Part shown: in pieces, positions 10,948 to 22,093 of the stretch
Layout: every line of letters starts with the position of its first letter
How positions within the stretch are numbered: position 1 is the stretch's first letter
Source of the DNA: Heliocybe sulcata
Taxonomy: Eukaryota > Basidiomycota > Agaricomycetes > Gloeophyllales > Gloeophyllaceae
Assembly (NCBI GenBank): GCA_004369045.1
Contig: ML213509.1
Coordinates: 378,858-442,857, forward strand
DNA length: 64,000 nucleotides
Reading direction: 5' to 3'
The notes under the pieces: generated by a model
What the model was told of the DNA's origin: nothing
Databases searched by the model: none
What the model saw: only the letters and a program-made list of their open reading frames with translations
Made by a program: the position numbers and the translations under genes

Positions 10948-12058
10948 GCCAATACTGTGGCGGGCCGCGTACTCGGACACCCTACGGTATTTACTCGCTC
11001 CTGTGCGCGCACATCGTCCTTTCCACACCAAATATTTACAGAAATGTCGGCACAATTCCTCTTTACAGTATGACCCCAATTATAAGATTTTATGAGCTGA
11101 GTGGAGTGCTGTAGGAATATTTTATTCTGGCAGAACTGCATGTGGCTGAGGACCATGTACTCGGACAGTCCTAGTAGCGACAGATTATGCTCGGTATATT
11201 GGCAAAAAAACTTGGTATATAGATCACCCTAGACTGTTGTAGCAATACTATACACAGAAAACCCCAGTGAACACGGTGAATCAGTTGAATCAGGATGACC
11301 GTAGGGAAGCCTATACCCGGTTTCCAGGCCTGCTCGGACATGACCAGCCTGATATGCACGGACAGCACACTCAATACAAGATATTTTGTCTCCAAACAAT
11401 GTCATATAGTCATTAGAAGATATTCTTACAAGAGTTTCATCCATTCCTGCACCCATGCCCATAATCCTCCTTTTACTCTTCAAGCACCCTGCTGCAACCC
11501 CATCTAACCCCAACCTGCATCCATGATGGTCCACTGCATCGAAAAAATTCCCAGAGTAATGATGGTAGCATAATCAGGTGTAGATGATATGCTATGCCAG
11601 ATCTCTTGAGAGTAGACATAGAGCTGGGGGCTGGACAACATGAACATGCCTGAGTGGTCAGAAACAAAGAAGACCATTTTGTTGACCAGATAGTAGTCCA
11701 TAAACATCTCCATATCCCACAAGAATGGTGTGATCTGATAGCCAAGAAGCTGATGGTCTGAACAAAGCAAGTTACGAGACAGGTGATGCAGCTAGAGGTC
11801 GGCGAGATGGCCGTCACTGTCAGCGAAGGGCGCGCGCAGCGCGAGAAACTGCCCCCAAAGGAGAAATTCAGCGATTCTGAGACTGATATCTTGTTCGCTA
11901 CATATCGCATCGCTCTGCAAATTTGCATGTGCAGTGGTGTAGTATATAGGTATACAATGGTACTCTGTTTGTAGCGGAAGGTTGAGCAAGTGAGTCTATA
12001 AACGCCAGGTGTCCGAGTAGGCGGTCTGTCCGAGTACCCGGTCCGCCACAGTAGGGGC
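10948..12058. mobile_element. About 1.1-kb element with terminal inverted repeats (class II, possibly hAT-like, non-autonomous)
   Basis: The left end (10953 on) reads tactgtggcgg, then ccgcg and tactcggaca. The right end, read on the minus strand from 12053, reads tactgtggcgg, then ccggg and tactcggaca. About 24 of 27 bases match, with weaker similarity just outside. The ten-base motif tactcggaca recurs inside: 10970-10979 and 11158-11167 on plus, 12010-12019 and 12027-12036 on minus. Terminal plus subterminal repeats are typical of hAT-like DNA transposons. The interior has minus-strand frames of up to 151 codons, but I recognise no transposase motif, so the element is probably non-autonomous or decayed. 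No clear target-site duplication is visible. The right end lies under 100 bp from the BZZ1 start. Confidence 0.6.
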
Positions 12059-12149
12059 TATTGTTCGTCATAAGGCTGTCGCTGAGCGCTGAGAGGGCGT
12101 GTCTCCGTGTCTTGTGCTCCTCCACCTTCACGTCTTCGCTTATCTCGGG

Positions 12150-15100
12150 ATGAGTACAGCAGCGACGGGTTCGAATCAGTCGTACGGGAGCAATCTTCCG
12201 GTATAGGAATTCGCTATAAGTTCCGTTCTGCGCTGATGTCCCGCAGGATCAGGTGGATCTAATTGCAGATCTGTCGGATAAACAGCTCGAGTTGCTCGGT
12301 GATGTACGCTCGCAGTTGCCTTTGATAGCACTGGAAGAATGCTGATGGCCATAATCATCAGGTTCGCGAGTTGTATCGAGACCGCGTCGCATTAGAGCGG
12401 GATTATGCGACCAAACTCCAAGCTTTGACTGCTAAAGCGAGTGAGAAGAAGAGTAAGAACATAGCTACCCTCGTGCTTGGCAGTGAACCCACAAAGTCCT
12501 GGGACGAGAATGTTCTCCTACAAAGGTCGGGAAAATGCACGGGGTCCCGCGGGCTTACTGATATTTGGCACTCAGCACGCTGAACGTTGCGTATGAGCAA
12601 CTCATCTCATCGTTCACTGGTTCAGCTCAGGATCATGTAGAGCTGGCTGACAACCTGAGCTCCCGGGTTATAGACGCGCTCAAGGCCAGCGAGCGTGCGC
12701 ACGCCGAGCTCAAGAAGAAGGTAAAACGCGTGCTGGTCACGTAAAATGTCTCGAGTTGACAGAGGGTCGCATAGCAAATGCAGTTCTTCCAGAAGCTCTT
12801 GTCCGATAGAGACAGGGTCTACTCGGAACGCTCAAAGGTGCGATAGATCGGCACCCTGGCTCTCTTGTTGCTTACCTTTCGGCTGCAGAACAAACAGAAG
12901 GTGACGTAGCCTTTCCGTCATTCCGCCCGAGCGAATGAATGATACCCGGCCAGTACGATGAAGAATGCACGGAGCTTGAGACATACCGACAGAAGCAAGA
13001 TCGAGCGCAAGACGACCGCCACGCGGACCGGGCAGCTCGGCAGTACGAACAGCAGCAGAACGACATGTTCAACAGCAAGAAGTGAGGCAACTGGGGTTCT
13101 CGCAGACACCTTCGACTTACGTTTGCGCGCAGCATGTATTTGCTTTCCATCGACGTTGCGAACAAAGTCAAGGCGAAATTCTATAAAGACGACTTGCCCT
13201 TGCTGGAAGACGTGCGTTTCGTCCGACTACTTTAATTCAAATGAGCTAACGGTTCCTCCATCTTAGCAATTCCGTGCGCGTGCTAACCGTCAGATACCTG
13301 TCTCACGCGCGGCTGATGCATCTCACAGAGAATCTGCAAACCCAGTTACTCAATCAATTTACTACGATCCTTTCTCAGGCCCAGGATCTTCACACGGCGC
13401 ATCTGGATTCCTTGAAGGATCGTGTGACGAAAGTGCAAGCCAGCTTGGCCAAGGTGGACCCCAAACACGATCAGGACCTGTTCATCGACTATAATATACG
13501 TCCGTTCGCCCCCCCTGCGGACTGGACCTTCGAACCATGTAAGAGCCACTATGATACGGTCAGTTGAAAGGGGGCGTGTTGTGGAAGGAGCTGAGTCCGA
13601 TTCAGGGAGATGTGAGCGTGGAAGCTGCTCCGAAGGTCTTTCTACAGAACAAACTCAGCAAGTCTAGAGCCAAGCTACAGGAACTCGCGCCCTTGCTAGA
13701 GACCAAACGTGCGACTCGCACTTGCATGGGGTACACGCTCTGTCATAGCTGACTCGCCTTCCCTCATGACGCGCAGGGGACGAAGTTGCACGCTTTTCGA
13801 AGCTGGTGGCATCGTACACAGACGACCGGTCACTCGGCAATGCAGAGGACATCTCTGACGTAAGTCTCGAACCGATATGCTTCCCACCGTTTGTCTCTTC
13901 GCTTGACACGCCCCCACTCACGCTTGACATCGGTTTTCTGTCGCAAGGGCTATCTAGACGCTCAGCACCAGCTGACATTCTACGCCTCTTCCGCCTGCAT
14001 CCTGCAAGCCGAGATAGACACCATCTCTAGCGCGTTAGGAGGTTTGTTGTGTTTCCGCAAGACTATGAGATTTCGGTAATAGTTGTCATTGATTAGGCGA
14101 CGAGGGAGCACAGCAACCTCACTCCTTCAAGAACTCCTCTTTTTCTATACCCACTCAATGCGGTTATTGCAAGGTAAATCGGGGTGGCCGTAGGGGGGCC
14201 TCATGCTGACCGCGCTGCAGTCGTCGATTTGGGGTCTAAGCAAGCAAGGCAAGACGTGCCGGCTCTGCGGCTTGTCCGTCCACTCCAAGTGCGAATTGAA
14301 GGTGAGAATGGCTGCCTTAGATAGGGATCTGATCTGATCTGGCGTTGGGCAGGTACCTGCGGAATGTACAGGGTCGCGGGAAGGACGGCACAGAAGCTCA
14401 GCTTCGATCTCCAGGATATCGACGGATCTGTCCCGAGCGCGAGGTACTTCCTCGACGTCCCTGGGATTAAGACGCCTTGTTGAATTTGCGCAGGGTCCGC
14501 CGCGACATCCCAGACGCCGACGGCGTCTTCGTTCGTGCACTCTGATGCACCCTCGCACGCGGAAGCTGAGCACCCGAAAGCGAGAGTTCTCTTTGAGTTC
14601 TCAGCCACATCGCCCTTTGAGCTGAGTGTCAACGGTGACTCCACCCTTTACGCTTGTCCGCTGAGATACTGAATGTGATGCGTCCAAGATGGTAGTATTG
14701 TGCAGGTTTTGGAACATGATGACGGTTCTGGCTGGGTCAAAGTCGCCGACGACGCTGGCGGCAAGGGGCTTGTTCCGGCGTCGTACATTGAGCCTGTGGA
14801 TTCTTCGGAGGCTGATGTAGGGTCGCCTGCGCCTGCATCTGCTGAAGATCCGCGGAAGTATGGTGCGTGCATCCGGGCGTTAGGCGGGAGTATCTTTACT
14901 CATTAGGTGCTACGTAGCGAAAGGAATTTATGACTATGAAGCGCAAGGGCCGGATGAGATAAGCGTCCAGGCGGGAGGGCTGATTGAACTGACTGCGGGC
15001 CCTTCTGGCGGGGAGAATTATGCGGAAGGGTGGTGGGAAGGTATAGGCGTTGCATTTTTGACGTGTCGTAATACCTCTGACTGGCGCGCAGGTATTGATT

Positions 15101-15203
15101 CTGCTGGGAAGAGAGGGATATTTCCGAGTAACTATGTGCGTGATTTGGAAGCTATGGCCCTGCACTTCTGACGTCCTGGTGACCCCAGGTTGCGCTTGTT
15201 TAA
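12150..15203 (+). CDS. BZZ1: F-BAR, C1 and double SH3 protein, BZZ1-like (actin and endocytosis)
   Basis: At least fifteen exons can be chained. The N-terminal F-BAR region includes VRELYRDRVALERDYATKLQ, a long helical middle and QAQDLHTAHLDSLKDR. A C1 zinc finger follows, with QCGYC, then CRLCGLSVHSKCELK. Two SH3 domains come next: ARVLFEFSATSPFELSVN to GLVPASYIEPV, and GIYDYEAQGPDEISV to GIFPSNY. This order is that of fungal Bzz1, which binds Las17/WASP and curves membranes at endocytic sites. The last intron, gtgcgt to ccccag, gives the usual ending SNYVALV; reading through instead stops at 15171. Near 13213-13346 the frame only holds if the acceptor is the AG at 13345, giving a longer 133-nt intron and a slightly short F-BAR; a one-base shift is the alternative. 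Confidence 0.85.
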
Positions 15204-17792
15204 TGCGGCCGAGCGCTTTACGTGCATGGATGATAGACGGAAGAGTACCTGTCGTCGTGCTCTATTCGATCTTCGTTGACTACGCCCGCGGACGTGGATA
15301 TCAGGATGTTGAAGGACCCTGCAGATGATCGCCGATAAATTATCCTGCCTCAACCGCCATATCTCCAGCGAGGGTCCATCAAGCTGGCTGTATTGCTCTC
15401 ATGACCTCGGACGCCGCTCACGGCTTGATTGCTCCGGAGCGGGCATGTTGAGGATGTTCTCTCAAGCATATGCTCACTGTGTCGTACTGATATTTATAGT
15501 ATCTGCAGTCTCTGGCGCTTCGTCATGTGGCACACTTGAGGCGATCATGGTGACAATCGTAAAGTCTTCGCGGCCTCGATTCCGCGGAATAGTGGCATGA
15601 GCTATTGGGGTGGCTTTTACGCTCGGTAGGTCCAACCCTGAGAGAACGGACACACTTGGGAACCTCCCCAGTAGTGCGCACGGCTGGCCAAAGACGGCCG
15701 AGTAGCTGGAGTCTAGGGACGCCCCCGTTAATCTGTGATCTGTTGAGGAACGTGCTGCGCTGTTGTCGGGCCTGTAAGTGTAGTTGAAGCATCTCGGCCG
15801 AGTTGCTGGATAGGGTCCGACATGGCATGCCGCATCCGCCTGCCCCTGCGACAACTAGGATGGACCTGCTAGAAGCAATTGACGCGTTGTTAAAGAGGCT
15901 TCGGTAGGAATGTTTATTGTAAGGACCCTCGGGCATCATTGCTTGTTGTCCGATTCTATAAGCTGAAACGTTAAAATGGTAGTTATCACGCGAGTCGATT
16001 TCTGATGGGCTGATAAGACTGGCAAAGGTTTTCGCTTGTGCGATCTGACACCGCTAAGTTAGACACCGGCGACCGGTGCCGGAGATTGTCATCGGGGAAC
16101 ACGGGCGCCGGCTAAATCACCGGTAATTGGCCTGCATTATTACGGCTATGTAGCAGCGCACCCGCCTCGCATCCAGAAAAGGCTGATTACAGGAGTCTGA
16201 CCGTAAAGGCAGATATTTTAGAACGTGTGCACAGAAGTCCGATTGTGAGCAGGCTGTGGGGAGTATTACAACCGGTATTCAGGGCGACCCTGCGGAAGCC
16301 TCACGCTGCCGGAAAGAGCCCTTGGGGGTGCGGCTTACCGCTCATGCCGAAGGCTTCTTGCAAGGGGTATATAAGATCGTGAGGTAGCTCGTGATGAGAG
16401 TCAGGCCCCTCAGCAGCTGGTACTCTCTCTATGGCTGCTCCCCCCGCGACGTGCTCACCTTAATGCGGAGGAATGCTCACCGGCCCATACAAGGCATCGT
16501 TGCTTGCACAGTCCTCGCCGAGTGCAACCAAGCCAATCTGGGTGCATCCACTCAGGCCAGCGGCGGCACTCTTGCGATGGATGACTGCGACAACGATCCC
16601 GAGGGACACGCCGGCGAGTCATCGCCCTCCGAGTCCGATTCCACCTCTCGAACGTGCTCGTCCGAGGACGTAGCGGCAGTTGGTCGCACCGATGGCGAAA
16701 GTGTTGGGACCGCTACCCTCGTATGTTTTGCGAGCGAATATTGACGGCACCGCCTTGGGAAAAACCTAGAAGCTTGTTGGGCAGAAGTCGAGAAGAGACG
16801 GAGATCTGTGTCATTGTCCCAGCCGCCGGTATGTCGTTGTACCTGTCCCTGGTCAGCGCTGAGATAACCCATGGCTCTTCTTTTTGAAGAAGAGTGTACC
16901 GGTATTTTAATAAGTGTGGGTATGTGGCTTTGCTATTAAATCGGATGCGACGCTCTAGACGCCGCTCTTGCCGTGAGCCTTGGGGTTGGTTGTCACAGTA
17001 AGCTACTACCTCGGGTGCAATGCATCAACATATCTTGGGACAAGGGGAAAGTAAATGGGTAGATTGGTGCGTACAGTCATCGTCCAGTGGTCTCCCTATA
17101 TTTCGGACAGTTCGCATCCAGCCACGATAATCATTCCCCTCGCACAAGGATCAGCCAATATAGTCGAAAAATATACTACGATACCTTGTACGCAACTCAG
17201 CAGGTACACAGTCCTCCTCTCCAGTCTTCAGTCGTAGTTGACCGTACTCGATATGACAGATCCATCTTCAGCACAGCCACAGTCACGGTCTTCAAAATAT
17301 CACGTGGCCGGTGACCGATCGCACCCCGGCCATCAATCAGCTCGGATCATAGTAAAACCGACTGTCCTGTCTCTCCTCAAACTGCTTATTTATTATTTCT
17401 ATGCACGTCGTTATCAGTTTATATGGAACGTTCACTTCTTCCAGCTCAACAATGACGACGTTGTACACGGTGGTAATCAAACGATCGAAGCCTCACCGTC
17501 CGGAACAACGTCCAGCTAGCATATAGGTCTGCTCACGAACATTTGTCAGGATCGCGACTCAGACTATCTAAGGTAGCTAAGCTGCGTAGTTCGAAGTTCA
17601 CGCGTTTGTATAATCCCCTTCCAAAAGTGGCATCTGGGCATTCTACAATACTCAGACGGTACTCGCCGGAAGAGAGTTGCAGTATGCCACTAGGCTGTCG
17701 AACCTGCAGGCCTGAGTACAAGCTCGATAGCAATAGGATAACAAATACAAATGCTATATACTACAAATGTCCCAAAACGCCACCTCCGCTCC
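15204..17792. other. Intergenic region, 2.6 kb, no recognised gene
   Basis: The 3' ends of BZZ1 and CAF1 converge here. A plus-strand frame of 117 codons at 16391-16744 follows a TATATAAG at about 16366, but its composition is not protein-like and it has no motif. A GC-rich run of ccgg-containing short palindromes lies near 16070-16130. No RNA gene or mobile element is recognised. Confidence 0.45.
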
Positions 17793-19079
17793 TCATCGTC
17801 CAGCACCTCCAACCCCAATCGTCGTCCGTATAAAAGGCGCCGTCGCACTCATCGGCCCAAAATTCGCCGAGGGCGGCAATGGCGTCGGCAATGACCCCCC
17901 AATCGCAGGCGCCGGCAACGGCGGGCCCACCCCCAACCCATTCTGCGCTTGGCCCGGCGCGGGCGTCTGCGCATCCCTCGAGATCCCCCGGTCCTCGCGC
18001 TCCGCAATGGTCGCGCCGCCGCGCCCGGGATCGGGCAGGCCGTTCGGGACGGAGAAGGTCTGCCCGAGGCCGTAGAGCTTGCCGTTGTACTCTGCGTCGT
18101 CGAGGCGGTCGTTGAAGTAGATTTCGCGCATCTTGAAGAAGGTGGAGGCGGTGAGGAGGGAGTCGGAGCCTGCTTGGTGGGACTGGCCCTGACGGGCGAC
18201 CTAGAGGCGGCGTTAATACGAGCGGGAGAGCTGGGAGGACGGAAGGAACGTACGCCGAGGTCGTCGGCGACGTCTTGGAGACCGCCCTTTAGGATTTTAC
18301 AGGCACGCATCATGAATTTGACGTCGTAGATAGTGGGGAACCATGTCCGTAGAACCTCGAAGAAACGTTCTTCGGTCATGGGGAGTGACATGGCAGTGAG
18401 CAGCTTGACGAAGTATCCAAAGTCATAGCCGCTGCGCGCAAGAGTGAGTGGAATCGAGATCAGGGTGATGCGTCAGAGAGAGAAGGCGAAGACGTGAGCT
18501 TGGTAAGAGAGCACTCACCTGTGGAATGATATCCACTTTGTTTCATCCGTCAACACTAGCCCCGACGAGATCATGAGCTCCGCAAAATCGTTGGGCTCGA
18601 TCCCGATCTCCTCATGCCGCTCAAAGTCTATCCCCGACTTCTCCAACAAATCCACAGACTCGGGCGAGTACATATCATTTCTTCAATCCACACCTCCAAT
18701 CAGTAACGCAAGGCAGCGAGGGGCGGAAGGAAAGGCATACTCGACGCTGAACCGGAAGTTGAACTGCCAAGTCGAGACGTCGGGCGGGGACTGGCCCTTC
18801 TCGTCCGCGAGCGTGATGCCGACCTGGATAATCTTGAGCAGGTCGACGTTGCACCGCATCGTCTGGTAGTGGTAGTCCGACGAGGTCTTGAACGCGCCGA
18901 TGGGGCGCGCGACCACGCCAGGGAACTCTGTGTCCTGGGCAGGCATAAGGGGGCGAACATGGGGTCGGACCGTCCGAACCACGCACCATTGCGACGTAGG
19001 GATATCGTTCGATGAGAGTCCGGATATTGCGCATTTCCTGCTCCAGGTTGGGCGCCCATACTTCACGTATTCGAGCCAT
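17793..19079 (-). CDS. CAF1: CCR4-NOT deadenylase subunit CAF1/POP2
   Basis: Five minus-strand exons: 18987-19079, 18741-18934, 18519-18680, 18254-18431 and 17793-18200. The protein starts [19 protein letters not shown], as in fungal Caf1. The DEDD-type nuclease residues are visible: Asp and Glu in DTEFPGVV, Asp in [12 protein letters not shown], and His and Asp in [11 protein letters not shown]. The enzyme shortens mRNA poly(A) tails within the CCR4-NOT complex in cytoplasm and P-bodies. The core ends near YGLGQ. A tail of about 70 residues rich in Gly, Pro and Ala follows, is low in complexity, and is common in basidiomycete orthologues. A longer in-frame start 36 bases upstream exists, but the conserved start favours 19079. 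Confidence 0.93.
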
Positions 19080-22000
19080 GACGATGTTGAGATACAAGTT
19101 GTAGTGGGAGGCCACGCACTTCGTGAGATCAGCACCCCGCTCGCTGCGCGGCTACGGTGGCGCTGCAGCCAGAGGTTCTCACCAAGAGCATACCCATATA
19201 TGGCAAGTCAATAAGTTCGACGACATGTCGCTGTCGACGTCGGCGAGGAGAAACAGCTCAATAACTAGATGGTGCGATATGTTTTGCCCCTCTTGGGTCA
19301 TCCTAAGTGACCCGTAGAGCTGTCCCTAAGTTGTCTCGGAGAGCCGCTCTTGCGGTGGTTCTGTCCTCGTCGTGACACCGTCGTCGGAGGCTTAAACTCC
19401 TCTCGGGAGTATAGACGGAGTGAGTAAATACGCGAGATCACTGCGGAAATATCTCGCTTTGAATTATGACAGGGCTGTATAGGAATCTAAGATTAAAGAG
19501 CAACCCTCGAATCCAACTGCGTTTCCCCGAGAACTTGACGCAAGTATTCATTTTGTTGGCCGCTGCATGAAAAGCCTGGGGGTTAGAAGACCACCTGTCG
19601 AGATCTTGACACATCAGCGCGGATGAACGAGGCTTCGGTGAGTTCTTTTTCGCTGGAGGCGTCCGGCTTTATGTCAGAGGACCTAAAGAAAGCAAGAACC
19701 GATGTTCTTCTCCAGTCCTCGTATGAGTGACTCTGCCAGCACCGAGTTAATGGCCGTGCTCTTCGTCCCTCTTCGCCGCATATCTCCCTTGAGCCATATA
19801 GATTGGCGAGGGAACATCAGGCGTGACGAGACATCCTTCGTAAGGCCTGTATACGGCAAAAATAGGTGGTCGCTCTCACCTCTCTTGCCCCAGACAGCGT
19901 TAATGCTGCTCTAGGTGAATAATCGGCACGAAACACCTGCAAGAGACTTCCAGACCAACAGAGAGCTCGTCTCGGCTACTGCGCAAGCCGGCGATTTGAC
20001 AATGTCTCGCTCTTTCCAGCCGAGTCACTGATACGGACAAGATGGCTCCAAATTTGCAAAAGAGAAATCGATACCGTTCGAAGCAGAGACATCTGAATAA
20101 GCTTCGGAGAGAAATAAGCGATGGGTCTGGTTCTCTGACGCTTGGCGGACGCGCCGACGTCGGGGATCCTTTCAATTATCGTAAGTTCCGAACCACCCTG
20201 CTGGGAAGTCAGGCGGGACCGGACGCAAAGAGCACAATCTTACCCTTGTTTTTTCACCAAAGTGCAACAGCCAAAGACGATGAGAGTGCCCATGAAGTAG
20301 CAGTCAGCCATCAAGCCCAAGGCCGAGCCGATATCTGGGATCTCAGTTCGGCACTTCCATACACAATTGACATTGAACTGGAACCGAATCGCCAGTCGTA
20401 AACAACTATCCATAGATCGGATAGATCCATACCAGCGCCAGCCATCATCTTCGTCCGCATGGGAAGCAGGAGGCGATTCTGATCATGATGGGGCGCGCCG
20501 CAGCGTGTTCTCCAGTCTTTTGCAACACGGCTGATGGGTAATGGAAGTAAGAGGCGCTTATCCACCACTATCGATCACTACCAGATCAAGAACGCGAGCG
20601 TCATCGCCTGTAACTGAGACAGAAGCCGAGAACACATTGTCAGCAGACTATTAGACAAACAGACGTCCGCGACACGCGGTTTACTGCCAGGACGCCGTTC
20701 CCTCGATTGTTGCGGCGAGTATGCGGCAATAGACGCGGGGCTCATTCGGCGGAATTGTAGCGTCGCCACGCCTCTATCGACCACGGGACTCCTCGCCAAC
20801 GTATCGGTCGCAAAGATTGGTTATTCGCAGATGTTTTCAACGTAATAGCACTACGAACAAAGGATGTCTGATCGGCCTTTGGAAATGTCGGAACCAATGA
20901 AGGGAGTTCGCCCTTGAAGCGGTCCTTGTCCTCGTCTTCAACTCCATTTCTGAGAAGGCGTCACGCAATACTAGGAGTTAGGCGAGCCAGTCTTCATGCC
21001 TGTATGACGTAGAAGGGATGGCAATGGGCCAGAGACAATTCTGCCATTACTCCTCTAAGGACAAGCGGTCAAGTGACGCAACTTAGCTGGACCCGAATGT
21101 CAACGGAACATTTTATTACATCAGGGAAACACGGAAAAGGCGGAGGAAAACGTACAACTGAACTTCATTTCGGACGAGATCCGATGCGTAGCCCAAGTTT
21201 TGGAACAAGCACAGTTATAGCATTAACGGAACCCCAAGGAGCAACGAAATTGTCGCGTACATGGCGCTATGGGCCGAAAAGCAGGACGCGAATGCGATGC
21301 CGTGATGTGTTGATTCGAGAGACCAAGAAAATAGATCAAGTCCCGTTCGACGCAAGGACCATAAAGATCCAGGGATTCCGATATTGAGAGAAGGCTTCTG
21401 AGTAGTCAAGAATAGGCTCCAAATCCACGCGCGAGTCCCGAAGAAGGGAGCATAGGGGACAGCGGCGGTACTTCTCGAGGCCCCGTGGTAGAAACCTTGG
21501 CCGGCATGTTGCTCCGATATGGTCAGGAGTTGCGGGCATCTGTCAAAAGAGAGCATATACATAAGCTCCTGGGAGGAGATAGCGTCTGTTTTCTCACTAG
21601 CAATTGAAGATTACAAGGTTTCGCCATGTCCACTCGGCAAGGCAGTATGAAGACCTTGAAAAGCTGTAAATCTGGAATAAGGACGCAGGTTACGTTCAAC
21701 TTTGATCACGCGGAGACGCGTCGACCAAGTATAGACTCGCTGGACTTGCAGGGAAATCGCCATGGTAGACAGAGCACTTGAAGAGTACAAGAGATTTCTT
21801 GTATTTTCTGGCTATGCGTGACGTCGAGAACAAGGGGAGCAGTACAAGGAGATGGTGTCAGAGCAACAAATTTAAAGAGAGTAATATCGATGCTTATGTA
21901 CGACGCGTCTGATGGTGGCTGAAGGCCTTTTCGGTCTCGCGGATGCAGCTGCTGTCCTTTACGGGGACGACTTGGGGGCGTCCGGCTAATTTCCTGAGTG

Positions 22001-22093
22001 CGCCTACAGATCTTTTTTGGTTTCAGGAGATTTCTTTAGGTCTGGAAGTTTACGGAGTCGTGGTCACAAGCAGATGCGCAATATCGTGTATCG
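19080..22093. other. Intergenic region, 3.0 kb, no recognised gene
   Basis: This stretch separates the CAF1 start from the CENP-B-like gene start, so it holds both promoters. Short frames at 20042-20401 (plus) and 21215-21562 (minus) have no recognisable domain and no compatible introns. The base composition seems slightly more A-rich than the genes around it. I see no inverted or tandem repeat of note. Confidence 0.4.

Noticed and set aside
16391-16744. 117-codon frame after a TATATAAG
   Set aside because: The TATA is only about 25 bases from the ATG, the composition is not protein-like, and no motif or compatible intron was found.
20042-20401. 119-codon frame starting MAPNLQKRNRYRSK
   Set aside because: Basic start but no domain and no credible continuation; probably chance.
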